A stretch of 64,000 nucleotides of DNA from Bacteroidales bacterium (GCA_014800685.1 JAAVFQ010000008.1:62001-126000), one strand, 5' to 3'; shown: positions 1 to 8,209, counted from the stretch's first letter. The notes: a model not told the origin generated them from the sequence alone. Program-made: numbers and translations.

Positions 1-921
1 GTTGACATCGAGAAGTCAAACATCATTATGGTAGGGCCCACCGGCACCGGAAAGACTCTCCTTGCCAAAAGCATCGCCAGACTCCTTGATGTCCCCTTCA
101 CCATCGTTGATGCCACTGTGCTCACCGAAGCCGGATATGTGGGCGAAGATATCGAATCGCTCCTCACCCGACTCCTTCAGGCCTGTGACTATGACGTAAA
201 GAAAGCCGAGAAGGGCATCGTCTTCATTGACGAAATTGACAAAATAGCACGCAAGAGCGACAACCCCTCTATCACAAGAGACGTCAGCGGAGAGGGTGTG
301 CAGCAAGGTCTGCTTAAACTCCTCGAAGGCTCCACAGTGCTCGTGCCCCCCAATGGCGGCAGAAAACACCCTGAACAGAAGCTCATCGCCGTAGACACCA
401 AAAACATTCTTTTCATCTGCGGCGGAGCCTTTGACGGTATCGAAAGAAAGATTGCATCCCGACTCAACACCCGGGTGGTAGGATACGGCCAGGATGAGGT
501 GGCCCGCAAGCAGCATCGTGAAAATCTGATGCGATACGTAACCCCTCAAGACCTCAAATCATTTGGCCTAATCCCTGAAATCATCGGACGACTGCCAATA
601 CTCACCAGCCTCGAGCCCCTTGACAAGAAAGCGCTCAGAAGGATTCTCACCGAACCCAAAAACGCTATCATCCGTCAGTATAAGAAACTCTTCCAGCTTG
701 ACGGCAAGGAGCTTGAATTTACCGATGAGGCGCTTGACGTTATCGTAGACAAAGCCGTGGAATATAAACTCGGCGCGCGCGGACTGCGCTCCATCGTTGA
801 GACCGTAATGGTAGATGCCATGTTTGACGCTCCCGGCTCAAAGCAGGACACTTACACCGTAGATGCCGACTATGTCCGCTCCCGCATTGACAAGGCTTAC
901 GGACTCGCGCCGGAAGTCTGA
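1..921 (+). CDS. clpX: ATP-dependent Clp protease ATP-binding subunit ClpX (5' truncated by window edge)
   Basis: ClpX is the hexameric AAA+ unfoldase that feeds tagged proteins to the ClpP peptidase in the cytoplasm. The reading frame is open from base 1, so the ATG at 28 used by the ORF track is internal and the N-terminal zinc-binding domain lies outside the window. The visible 306 residues hold Walker A (GPTGTGKT), the GYVG pore loop, Walker B ([10 protein letters not shown]), the RKH pore loop (GGRKHPEQ), and the sensor-2 arginine region (GARGLRS). The ClpP-docking tripeptide, usually IGF, reads VGY here, a conservative change. A strong terminator follows the stop, so this is the last gene of its unit. 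Confidence 0.97.
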   Translation, partial: VDIEKSNIIMVGPTGTGKTLLAKSIARLLDVPFTIVDATVLTEAGYVGEDIESLLTRLLQACDYDVKKAEKGIVFIDEIDKIARKSDNPSITRDVSGEGVQQGLLKLLEGSTVLVPPNGGRKHPEQKLIAVDTKNILFICGGAFDGIERKIASRLNTRVVGYGQDEVARKQHRENLMRYVTPQDLKSFGLIPEIIGRLPILTSLEPLDKKALRRILTEPKNAIIRQYKKLFQLDGKELEFTDEALDVIVDKAVEYKLGARGLRSIVETVMVDAMFDAPGSKQDTYTVDADYVRSRIDKAYGLAPEV

Positions 922-963
922 CCGCTCTCGCACATAGCGACCTCCCGGACTGCAAACTAATAG

Positions 964-1007
964 CATGACAGACGCAATGTCAAATCTTTGCGTCTGTCAT
1001 GTTTTTT
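964..1007 (+). terminator. Intrinsic terminator after clpX
   Basis: A perfect 14-bp stem (CATGACAGACGCAA pairing with TTGCGTCTGTCATG) is followed at once by six T residues. It lies 43 bases after the clpX stop and just upstream of the mrcA promoter, so it separates the two units. Confidence 0.9.
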
Positions 1008-1014
1008 ATTGCAT

Positions 1015-1045
1015 TTTGATATGTGAAGGATTTTTTGTAACTTTG
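1015..1045 (+). promoter_or_regulatory. Bacteroidetes-type promoter for mrcA
   Basis: A -33 TTTG (1015-1018) and a -7 TAACTTTG (1038-1045) are separated by 19 bases, matching the Bacteroidetes sigma-ABfr consensus. The predicted leader to the mrcA ATG is about 135 bases. It contains a small hairpin (TAAGAAT/ATTCTTA, 1102-1120) and sequences resembling both ends of the dispersed element (GAGTGAGAAAATTTAA near 1056, AAACTTGCTTGA near 1141). Confidence 0.8.
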
Positions 1046-1186
1046 CGTTTTGAGCGAGTGAGAAAATTTAACGGACTCATAAATGGACAAGCTTAATCTC
1101 ATAAGAATTTTTCATTCTTACCCGGGCCGTTGAAATCTTTAAACTTGCTTGACACCTACATAGTTATCCATCACTAACAGACCCTT

Positions 1187-3586
1187 ATGGCTGACCATAG
1201 AGAATATTATAACACGGAAAACGGAGGCCGTGAAGAACGAAAACAGCGCCGCTCACGGGCTTCAGAGTTTATTAAATGGATGTGGATCGGGTTTCTCGCA
1301 CTCGGCTTCTTCATCTTCCTGCTCTTTCTGCTCATTTACAATGGTGTCATAGGCTATATGCCCCCCATTGAAGAGATAGAAGATCCCCACAACTCTCAGG
1401 CTTCCGTGGTCTATGCCTCTGACGGAACGACCGAGCTGGGACGCTTCTTCCTCTCCTCGGGAAACCGCGTGCCCGTAGACTATGACTCCATCTCAAGAAA
1501 CGTCATTGACGCTCTGATAGCCACTGAAGACGTGCGCTTCAAAGAACATTCAGGCATCGACTTCATGGCTCTCGGACGTACAGGTGTCAAGACTCTGCTG
1601 CTTGGCGACAAATCATCCGGAGGTGGCTCCACCATCACTCAGCAGCTCGCAAAGCAGCTTTACTCCCAGCCCTCGCAAAATCCCTTCAAGAGAGCCATGC
1701 AGAAGCCCATAGAGTGGATGATAGCCATCAAGCTCGAACGCTTCTACACCAAGGAAGAGATCATAACTATGTATCTCAACCGCTTCGACTTCCTCAACAA
1801 TGCCATCGGCATCAAGACCGCAGCTTACACATATTTCGGCAAACTCCCCGACCAGCTCACGGTGCCGGAAGCCGCCACCCTCGTCGGAATGTTGAAGAAT
1901 CCCTCATTCTACAATCCCCGAAGATATGAGGAGCGCACACGCGAACGCCGCAATGTAGTTCTCGACCAGATGGTCAAGGCCGGTTTCCTTTCTGAAACCG
2001 ATGCCAGCTACTATAAGGCTCAGCCCCTCGGCATCAGCTATCACAAAATAGACCGCAAGGAGGGCGGTGCCCCCTATTTCCGCGACTATATCCGCTACAT
2101 GCTTTTGGCCAAGAAGCCCGTAAAACCTCGCAAAGACGACTACAAAAGTAATAACGCATGGCGAGTGGCTCTCAGCAACTATAAGCACGACTCCGTAGCC
2201 TGGGAAGAGAATCCCGTGTATGGATGGATAGAGAAAAATCCCAAGCCCGACGGCACCACTTATAACCTCTACGAGGATGGCCTGAAAATCTATTCGACTC
2301 TGGACCTGCGTATGCAAGCCTACGCCGAAGATGCCGTCTATAACTATGTGGGGGGCACACTCCAGCCCGCTTTCAACGCCGAGCGTTCCCACTCACGCTA
2401 CTGGCCTTACTCAGCAAGCAGCGGCGACATCAATGCCGCCGGCCTCCAGCGTCTCATCAAGAATGCCATCCGCCAGACTTATCGCTACAGAATGATGAAA
2501 GAGGCCGGATGCTCCGATGCCGAAATCGACAAGGCTTTCCACACGCCTGAGAAAATGGTGCTCTTCGCTTACGAACGTAACAAGGATGGCAGACTCGTAC
2601 CCGGCACGATGGAGAAAACCATGACTCCTTACGACTCTCTGCTCTACATGAAATCAATACTCCGCTGCGGCATGATGGCTATGGACCCAGCATCCGGATA
2701 TATCAAGGCCTACGTGGGAGGCCCCGACTTTGAGCATTTCCAGTATGACATGGTATCGCGCGCCCGACGTCAGGTCGGCTCCACAGCCAAGCCTCTGCTC
2801 TACGGCGCCGCTATGGACCAGGGAGAGACACCATGCTCCGTAATAGGCGGCCTGACTCTGAAAGGAGCCCTCACGGCCTCCAACAACAACACTTCGCTGG
2901 CGCTAATCAATCACACCGGCATCTCTCACTTCGCCAATCAGACACTCCCTCTTTTCGGCATCTCCGGACTCATCCCGGCCAACCAGACTCTGGCGCTCGG
3001 CTCCTTCGAGGCTTCAGTTAAAGACATGGTGGGCGCTTACTCCGCATTCGCCAACAAAGGACTGCGCGTAGACCCCGTCTTTATCACACGCATCGAAGAC
3101 AATCAGGGCAACATCATCTACTCCGCTAATCCGCATCGCACCGAAGTGCTCTCGGAAAACGCCTTCTATCAGACCATTGACATGATGATGAGCGTCGTAG
3201 ACAACGGCACAGGACGCCGCCTCCGCTCCAACTACGGCATCACGGCGCAAATGGGAGGAAAGACCGGTACTACCAATGACAACTCCGATGCATGGTTTAT
3301 CGGCGTGCTCCCCAATCTCGTATGCGGCGCATGGGTAGGCGGCGAAGAACGCTACATCCACTTCCTAAACGGAAGCATCGGACAGGGCGCCGGACAGGCA
3401 CTCCCCGTAGTCGGCCTGTTCCTCAAACGTGTCTTTGACGACTCGCGCCTACCTTACACTCAGGATGCCAAATTCACCTTCCCCGAAGGATTCCGCTTCT
3501 GCCCCGGTGGCAACTGGGGAGGCGGTGGCGAGTCTGCAGCCGCCGAGGAGCCTGACGTGGAGGCTGTAGAGGGTGTATTCGAATAA
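1187..3586 (+). CDS. mrcA: Penicillin-binding protein 1A, bifunctional transglycosylase/transpeptidase
   Basis: This class A PBP polymerises lipid II into glycan strands and cross-links the stem peptides at the outer face of the inner membrane. A short basic cytoplasmic tail precedes one membrane anchor (about residues 31-52). The GT51 glycosyltransferase domain follows, with catalytic Glu near residue 114 (TEDVRF) and the SGGGSTITQQLAKQL motif. The transpeptidase carries all three active-site motifs: STAK with nucleophile Ser532, SNN at 565, and KTG at 692. The 799-residue length is usual for the family. The glycine- and glutamate-rich C-terminus is probably disordered. It appears to be transcribed alone from its own promoter. 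Confidence 0.96.
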   Translation: MADHREYYNTENGGREERKQRRSRASEFIKWMWIGFLALGFFIFLLFLLIYNGVIGYMPPIEEIEDPHNSQASVVYASDGTTELGRFFLSSGNRVPVDYDSISRNVIDALIATEDVRFKEHSGIDFMALGRTGVKTLLLGDKSSGGGSTITQQLAKQLYSQPSQNPFKRAMQKPIEWMIAIKLERFYTKEEIITMYLNRFDFLNNAIGIKTAAYTYFGKLPDQLTVPEAATLVGMLKNPSFYNPRRYEERTRERRNVVLDQMVKAGFLSETDASYYKAQPLGISYHKIDRKEGGAPYFRDYIRYMLLAKKPVKPRKDDYKSNNAWRVALSNYKHDSVAWEENPVYGWIEKNPKPDGTTYNLYEDGLKIYSTLDLRMQAYAEDAVYNYVGGTLQPAFNAERSHSRYWPYSASSGDINAAGLQRLIKNAIRQTYRYRMMKEAGCSDAEIDKAFHTPEKMVLFAYERNKDGRLVPGTMEKTMTPYDSLLYMKSILRCGMMAMDPASGYIKAYVGGPDFEHFQYDMVSRARRQVGSTAKPLLYGAAMDQGETPCSVIGGLTLKGALTASNNNTSLALINHTGISHFANQTLPLFGISGLIPANQTLALGSFEASVKDMVGAYSAFANKGLRVDPVFITRIEDNQGNIIYSANPHRTEVLSENAFYQTIDMMMSVVDNGTGRRLRSNYGITAQMGGKTGTTNDNSDAWFIGVLPNLVCGAWVGGEERYIHFLNGSIGQGAGQALPVVGLFLKRVFDDSRLPYTQDAKFTFPEGFRFCPGGNWGGGGESAAAEEPDVEAVEGVFE

Positions 3587-3589
3587 CCT

Positions 3590-3606
3590 CCGGAGAGCGT
3601 CTCCGG
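3590..3606. terminator. Hairpin directly after mrcA
   Basis: A 7-bp perfect stem (CCGGAGA/TCTCCGG) with a 3-base loop lies three bases past the mrcA stop. There is no T-run next to it, so it may be an RNA 3'-end stabiliser or a weak terminator rather than a strong intrinsic one. Confidence 0.5.
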
Positions 3607-3646
3607 CGGCCTCAGTATAATCAAGCGATACCCCACTGACATTTTT

Positions 3647-3684
3647 TTAGCAATATATTTCCTCAATTCAGATTTTATTGCTAA
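3647..3684. promoter_or_regulatory. 9-bp inverted repeat upstream of oadA
   Basis: TTAGCAATA (3647-3655) is repeated in inverted orientation as TATTGCTAA (3676-3684) with a 20-base gap, 60-97 bases before the oadA ATG. The two arms lie about three helical turns apart, which could suit a dimeric regulator, or they could form an RNA hairpin. No matching regulator is identifiable here. Confidence 0.35.
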
Positions 3685-3743
3685 TTTAGCACCCGAATCT
3701 TAGAACTTACATAACAATAAAGAATATAACTTTAGAACCTATT

Positions 3744-5642
3744 ATGAGCAGAAAACTCAAAATTAGAGACCTCACGCTCCGCGACGGGCAGCAGTCGCTT
3801 TTTGCTACCCGCATGAAGCAGGAGAACATCGACAAACTCCTCCCGCTCTATCGCGACGCAAAATTCTATATTATGGAAGTATGGGGCGGCGCAGTGCCCG
3901 ACTCAGTGATGCGCTATCTCGGCGAGTCACCCTGGGATCGTCTCCGCGCCTGCTCTAAGGAGATGAAGGGCATCTCTCTTCTCTCCGCACTCTCCCGCGG
4001 ACGTAACCTTTTCGGATATGTGCCTTATCCCGACTATGTGCTCGAAGGCTTCTACAAAGAGGCTATCAAGAATGGCCTTAACGTAATGCGTATCTTCGAC
4101 GCACTCAATGACATTGACAACATCCGCGAGTCCATCCGCCTCATCAATGAGCTCGGAGGCATTTCAGACGCCGCCGTCTGCTACACAGTAGACCCGAAAG
4201 AAGAGCCCAAGGCTCCTGCCAAGAAGAAAGGCTTCTTCGCTCGTCTCTTCGGCGGAAATGATGAGCCCGCTGCTCCCGAAAAAATCTTCACCGATGACTA
4301 TTTCGTAAGCAAAGCTGTGGAAATGGAGCGCATCGGCGCCAAGATGATCACCCTTAAGGACATGGCCGGCCTCGTGAATCCCTCTCGCATCTTCACCCTC
4401 ATGCCCAAGCTCAAACAGGCTCTGAAGGTAGACGTAGACTTCCACACCCACTGCACTCCGGGCTATGGCCTGGCAGCCGTGCTCACCGCTATTATCAAGG
4501 GTGTTGACATCGTCGACACCAATATCTGGTGGTTTGGCGGCGGCTCTGCAGCTCCCGCCATTGAGCTCGTATGGATCTTCTGCCAGAAGCTCGGCATTGA
4601 GGTTGACGTCAATATGGACGCTGTAGCCAAAATCCGCACCGAGCTTAAAGATGCCCGCAAGGCTCTCGCTGACTTCGACCTTAACAAGGACAAATGGCCT
4701 AACGACTTCGATGAGTTCTACTCCAAGATGCCCAAAGACATCGACGCTGAGTTTGACCGTGCCATCACCGCTGCCACCAACAATGACGAGGCAGCACTTC
4801 TGGATGCTTGCCACAAAATCGAGGCATATTTCGGCTTCCCCAAACCCAACGAACTTGTCAAGAACGCAGAGGTGCCCGGCGGTATGTACTCCAACATGGT
4901 GGCTAACCTCCGTGCCCTCAAGGCAGGAGACGTGCTCGACGAGGCTATGGCCCTCATCCCGAAAGTACGCCGTGACGCCGGCCTTGTGCCCCTCGTGACT
5001 CCTACCAGCCAGATCGTAGGCTCTCAGGCAGTAGCAGTAGCCCTTGACCGTCGTAAAGGCGTGGCTGACTATACCAATAAGAACAATCAGTTCATCTCGC
5101 TCGTGAAGGGTGAGTATGGCCACACTCCCGTAGCTGTAGATCCCGCCTTCCGCGCTCAGATCACCGGCAGCCCCGAAGAGAAGCCCTACGACGTAAACTC
5201 CTACCGCAAGCCGGCCAACCCCACTCTGCCTGAGTATGGCAATGTGAACCTCGCCACCAACGACGAAGAGGAACTCCTTCTCGCTCTTCTCCCCGCCGTA
5301 GCCACCGGCTTCCTCAAGAACAAGCGTAAAGCTGAGTTTGAGGCTAATCAGGCCGCCGCTCCCAAGGTAGAGGCTCCCAAGGCTGAAGAGGCTCCCAAGT
5401 CGCCTGCCAAGCCCGCTGAGACATTCACCGGCCCCGTGCTTCGCGCTCCCATGGGCGGCACTGTGCTCGAAATCAAGGTTAAGCCCGGCGATAAAGTAAA
5501 CAGCAACGACGTAGTGCTCATCTACGAGGCTATGAAGATGGAAAACGACCTCTCGTCTGACATCTCCGGCACCGTGAAGCGCGTTCTCGTTAACGAAAAT
5601 GACGTTATCGGCACTGACCAGGCTCTCATTGAGTTTGAATAA
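3744..5642 (+). CDS. oadA: Oxaloacetate decarboxylase alpha / pyruvate carboxylase subunit B-type carboxyltransferase with biotin domain
   Basis: The protein moves a carboxyl group between oxaloacetate (or pyruvate) and biotin. The TIM-barrel carboxyltransferase domain shows RDLTLRDGQQS at residues 7-17, EVWGGA, FDALND, the active-site lysine region KDMAG, and the metal ligands DFHTHC. An Ala/Pro/Lys-rich linker (about 530-565) leads to a C-terminal biotinyl domain with EAMKMEND, biotinylated Lys598. An extra Lys/Pro-rich stretch containing KKKGFFARLFGG (about residues 150-180) interrupts the barrel. No membrane beta/gamma subunit or biotin carboxylase gene is in the window, so sodium-pump decarboxylase versus pyruvate carboxylase use cannot be decided. 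Confidence 0.9.
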   Translation: MSRKLKIRDLTLRDGQQSLFATRMKQENIDKLLPLYRDAKFYIMEVWGGAVPDSVMRYLGESPWDRLRACSKEMKGISLLSALSRGRNLFGYVPYPDYVLEGFYKEAIKNGLNVMRIFDALNDIDNIRESIRLINELGGISDAAVCYTVDPKEEPKAPAKKKGFFARLFGGNDEPAAPEKIFTDDYFVSKAVEMERIGAKMITLKDMAGLVNPSRIFTLMPKLKQALKVDVDFHTHCTPGYGLAAVLTAIIKGVDIVDTNIWWFGGGSAAPAIELVWIFCQKLGIEVDVNMDAVAKIRTELKDARKALADFDLNKDKWPNDFDEFYSKMPKDIDAEFDRAITAATNNDEAALLDACHKIEAYFGFPKPNELVKNAEVPGGMYSNMVANLRALKAGDVLDEAMALIPKVRRDAGLVPLVTPTSQIVGSQAVAVALDRRKGVADYTNKNNQFISLVKGEYGHTPVAVDPAFRAQITGSPEEKPYDVNSYRKPANPTLPEYGNVNLATNDEEELLLALLPAVATGFLKNKRKAEFEANQAAAPKVEAPKAEEAPKSPAKPAETFTGPVLRAPMGGTVLEIKVKPGDKVNSNDVVLIYEAMKMENDLSSDISGTVKRVLVNENDVIGTDQALIEFE

Positions 5643-5655
5643 AAATATCTCCGGC

Positions 5656-5710
5656 AAGTAAGTGAGAAAATTTAATGTACATTTACCGTTTGATTTTTAG
5701 AACTTACTTA
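5656..5710 (+). repeat. Dispersed element, minimal palindromic copy
   Basis: These 55 bases begin AAGTAAGTGAGAAAAT and end TTTTTAGAACTTACTTA. The two ends are imperfect inverted repeats centred on the palindrome AATGTACATT, so the whole copy can fold into one hairpin. It has the two ends of the long element at 5872-6056 but no core, like an internal-deletion derivative. It begins 13 bases after the oadA stop. Confidence 0.7.
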
Positions 5711-5726
5711 AAACTTACTTAATAAT

Positions 5727-5772
5727 AAAAAAGAGGTGTGTAAGGACTAAATTCTTTGCACACCTCTTTTTC
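5727..5772. terminator. Bidirectional intrinsic terminator after oadA
   Basis: A perfect 12-bp stem (AAAAGAGGTGTG/CACACCTCTTTT) has A-rich and T-rich flanks that give a U-tract in both directions. It ends the oadA transcript and sits between the first and second element copies. Confidence 0.85.
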
Positions 5773-5810
5773 ACATTAAAACCCTGTCTCTCAGATATAG
5801 TTTAATTATT

Positions 5811-5871
5811 AAGTAAGTGAGAGAAATTAATGCTTACATCTCACATATATCGTTTAATTTTTCGAACTTAC
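5811..5871 (+). repeat. Dispersed element, core-deleted copy
   Basis: The left end AAGTAAGTGAGAGAAATTAATG joins directly to the right end CTCACATATATCG...TTTTTCGAACTTAC. It lacks the roughly 120-base core found in the adjacent copy, whose left end starts at the very next base. Confidence 0.75.
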
Positions 5872-6056
5872 AAGTAAGTGAGAAAAATTAATGTACATAT
5901 AAAACGAAGTAATTTTGGAGATAATTTCGCGGCGAATCGAAGGAAGATATAAGCATATCTGACTGAGAGACAACGTGAAATTAGCCCAAAAGGGCAAGTT
6001 TTATTGTACAAGAGTTTTCATCTCACATATATCGTTTAATTTTTCGAACTTACTTA
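5872..6056 (+). repeat. Dispersed element, full-length copy (reference copy)
   Basis: This is a 185-base element with imperfect terminal inverted repeats (AAGTAAGTGAGAAAAATTAA against GAAAAATTAA-type sequence in the complement of its right end). The core includes TTTTGGAGATAATTT, GACTGAGAGACAAC and CAAGTTTTATTGTACAAGAG. Core and right end recur at about 40.1, 46.9, 54.2 and 55.9 kb. The right end abuts the methyltransferase start, where a second AACTTACTTA follows. No ORF of useful length is present, which fits a MITE-like element or an RNA leader. Confidence 0.75.
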
Positions 6057-6079
6057 TAACTTACTTATAAAGTAGCTCT

Positions 6080-6676
6080 ATGAAAGAGAAAGACTTTTTC
6101 AATCAGATAGCCGAGTCATGGGATGCCACCAACGATTCCTCCACTCCGGAGAAAGTAAACGCAGTGCTTGATAAAGCCGAAATAGGCCGCGGTCACCGCA
6201 TACTGGACATCGGCACCGGCACCGGCATTCTCCTCCCCTATCTTGCCTCTCGCGTGGGAGCTGAGGGGAGCATAACGGCCGTAGACCTTGCCGAGAATAT
6301 GCTTGAGAGGGCTAAGAATAAATATGAAGGCCTCACGCCGACTCCTACATTCCTCCTTGCCAATATAGAGGAGGAGGACGTAGAGGGGCGCTATGACCGC
6401 ATAATGCTCTATTGCGTCTATCCTCACATACATAATCCGGAGCAGACACTTCGTCGCCTTGCCGAGAATAATCTCGCGCCGGGAGGACGAATCATAATCG
6501 CTCATCCCACAGGGCGCGATTTTATCAATAATGTGCATCACGAACGCCCCATACACAGTGAGGGACTTGCGGCCGGCACCGACGTAAAAGCTCAACTCTC
6601 AAAGGTCGGACTTCACACCGACATCATCGCCGACGACGCCAATCTCTATATCCTCGCCGTCACCCCCGGATTCTGA
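6080..6676 (+). CDS. Class I SAM-dependent methyltransferase
   Basis: A 198-residue Rossmann-fold methyltransferase. The SAM-binding motif I is ILDIGTGTGILLPYL (residues about 40-54), and an acidic residue after beta-2 (TAVDLAENML) would bind the ribose. It resembles the broad Methyltransf_11/25 group, several members of which act on small metabolites. The substrate cannot be read from the sequence. It stands alone behind the full-length dispersed element, whose right end lies 24 bases before the ATG, so the element may supply its promoter or leader. Confidence 0.85.
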   Translation: MKEKDFFNQIAESWDATNDSSTPEKVNAVLDKAEIGRGHRILDIGTGTGILLPYLASRVGAEGSITAVDLAENMLERAKNKYEGLTPTPTFLLANIEEEDVEGRYDRIMLYCVYPHIHNPEQTLRRLAENNLAPGGRIIIAHPTGRDFINNVHHERPIHSEGLAAGTDVKAQLSKVGLHTDIIADDANLYILAVTPGF

Positions 6677-6777
6677 AAGCCGGCCAACCGCAGGCCCGCA
6701 ATAGAAGCTGATGAGAGCTTCAATAGCCCCGGTAAGCCCGAAAATATGAAGAAAAAGATGTGAAAAGCAAGTTTACG

Positions 6778-6809
6778 TTTGGTTATGTCAGGAAAAATGC
6801 GTAACTTTG
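6778..6809 (+). promoter_or_regulatory. Bacteroidetes-type promoter and leader hairpin for rpmE
   Basis: TTTG (6778-6781) and TAACTTTG (6802-6809) are spaced by 20 bases. The leader of about 85 bases has a hairpin CGTCCC-CTGCCA-GGGACG (6845-6862), which could be a control point for this ribosomal protein gene. That role is inference. Confidence 0.82.
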
Positions 6810-6899
6810 CAGGCCGATTCAGTGGGATCGCGACCTGCTGAGAGCGTCCCCTGCCAGGGACGAGGCATATAATTCACTAATTAACTGCAGATTAACACG

Positions 6900-7154
6900 A
6901 TGAAAAAAGACATCCATCCTTCTAACTACCGCGAGGTGGTATTTAAAGACATGTCAAACGATGAAATCTTCATCACCCGCTCCACCGTAGCCTCTAAGGA
7001 AACTATCGAGGTAGACGGCAAGGAGTATCCTCTGGTAAAACTTGAAATCACCAGCTCTTCACACCCCTTCTTCACCGGCAAGCAGAAGCTCGTGGACACC
7101 GCCGGTCGTGTGGACAAGTTCCGCAACCGTTACGGCAACCGCACGAAGAAGTAA
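6900..7154 (+). CDS. rpmE: 50S ribosomal protein L31, type B
   Basis: L31 bridges the large and small ribosomal subunits. This 84-residue protein opens with [17 protein letters not shown] and carries [20 protein letters not shown], both characteristic of L31. It lacks the zinc-binding cysteines of type A, so it is the zinc-independent type B form. No zinc-starvation operator is obvious, and Bacteroidetes commonly have only this form. It is a single-gene unit with its own promoter and terminator. Confidence 0.95.
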   Translation: MKKDIHPSNYREVVFKDMSNDEIFITRSTVASKETIEVDGKEYPLVKLEITSSSHPFFTGKQKLVDTAGRVDKFRNRYGNRTKK

Positions 7155-7179
7155 TAGTAAGTGTGATGCTTCAAAATTT

Positions 7180-7210
7180 AAAGCCGACCATGACGATGGC
7201 CGGCTTTTTT
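7180..7210 (+). terminator. Intrinsic terminator after rpmE
   Basis: AAAGCCGACCAT and ATGGCCGGCTTT form a stem with one mismatch and a GACG loop, followed by TTTTTT-ATT. It lies 26 bases after the stop, and the convergent lipoprotein gene ends about 40 bases further on. Confidence 0.82.
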
Positions 7211-7248
7211 ATTCGTGCTGTCTACAACACTTGCCTGAATATGATCCC

Positions 7249-8106
7249 TTATTTCCAGGAGAATTCCACTACATCAGATTCGTAGGTATAATCATCGGAT
7301 GTATATTTTGACACGAACTTCGTGGGGAAGCCCGAGGCGTTGAGGGTCCAGAAATAGGTATATATGTAACTGCTGCCTTCCTCTTCAACCTCCGTCATCA
7401 TCATCGGAAGGTGACGGGTGCCATTGCCGAGAAGACCGGCATAGTAGAGAGGTGCCATCTCGTCGATGTCAATACCTAATGACTCATCGAAAAGCATCAC
7501 GTTTCCCTTATTGGCCACGGGAGTCGTCTGCGTGTCGCTGGTGTAGGAGATAGAATATTCATAGCGGTCGTTGTCATCCGAATCATAGCGCTTCACATTG
7601 GTGATGTCTCCATCCACGTAGGTTATAATATAATCCTCAGTGCCTTCACTTCTCTTCATTGACACCATGCGGTCATCGCTGTCGTACCCGATAGTCCACG
7701 TATCATCTTCCATGCCCTCTTCGGGATAAACCTGAAGCGCATAGGTGATGAAACCTTTCTCATTGAATTGGAGATACATCTCCGATTCTATCTCGCCTTC
7801 CCACATATAGGTCACCTTAGCCTGATATTCAGCACGGGTGAATGAGCCGTATTCGATGTTGATAACCTCATCACCATCCGTGATTTTAGTCACCTGTCCC
7901 TTATCGTTAAAGGTGTAGGAGGCGCCATCAATTACTGCCGGGAGCCCTGCGGTGAATACGTTGGCAGCTGAGGGTGTGGCCGAGACAACCGGAGTTTCGG
8001 GGATTTCGGGATCCGGCTTTGGGCTATCGTTATCGTCGCTGCAGCTTGCGAGCGCAATCGAGGCTGCCAGACATCCGATAGAAGCCATTCTGAAAAATTT
8101 TTTCAT
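7249..8106 (-). CDS. Outer-membrane-type lipoprotein of unknown function (DUF4595-like)
   Basis: A 285-residue lipoprotein: basic start, hydrophobic stretch, lipobox LASC (Cys22), then an acidic SDDNDSPKPDPE spacer. The acidic spacer after the cysteine matches the surface-export signal described for Bacteroidetes lipoproteins. The rest is predicted beta-rich, with hairpin repeats such as YTFNDKGQVTKI, YLQFNEKGFITYAL and YFWTLNASGFPTKF, as in DUF4595-type Bacteroidales proteins. No catalytic motif is visible. It lies downstream of the AspT-like transporter on the same strand, with a terminator-like hairpin between them. Confidence 0.7.
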   Translation of the reverse strand: MKKFFRMASIGCLAASIALASCSDDNDSPKPDPEIPETPVVSATPSAANVFTAGLPAVIDGASYTFNDKGQVTKITDGDEVINIEYGSFTRAEYQAKVTYMWEGEIESEMYLQFNEKGFITYALQVYPEEGMEDDTWTIGYDSDDRMVSMKRSEGTEDYIITYVDGDITNVKRYDSDDNDRYEYSISYTSDTQTTPVANKGNVMLFDESLGIDIDEMAPLYYAGLLGNGTRHLPMMMTEVEEEGSSYIYTYFWTLNASGFPTKFVSKYTSDDYTYESDVVEFSWK

Positions 8107-8134
8107 CTTCTGTAGGTTTTAGATTAAGAAATTG

Positions 8135-8165
8135 AGGAGAACAGCCTTTCAGAGACCGTTCTCCT
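8135..8165 (-). terminator. Hairpin between transporter and lipoprotein genes
   Basis: AGGAGAAC and GTTCTCCT form an 8-bp stem 45 bases after the transporter stop (minus strand). Only a weak T-rich stretch follows, so it may attenuate rather than fully terminate. Confidence 0.5.
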
Positions 8166-8209
8166 TATATTTTAACGATAAAATGTGCTTGATATTATTT
8201 GCCGCGGGG

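Noticed and set aside
4164-5657. 497-aa minus-strand ORF opposite oadA
   Set aside because: It is a shadow of the highly biased codons of the real gene: it mirrors oadA exactly, has no recognisable motif, and crosses the conserved biotin domain.
5656-6056. Element copies considered as CRISPR repeats or IS ends
   Set aside because: The copies are contiguous, of unequal length, and lack unique spacers; no transposase ORF exists in or beside them.
7249-8106. Lipoprotein considered as a SusD-like or polysaccharide-utilisation component
   Set aside because: It lacks a SusC neighbour and SusD helical repeats; its beta-hairpin pattern and the transporter context do not support that role.
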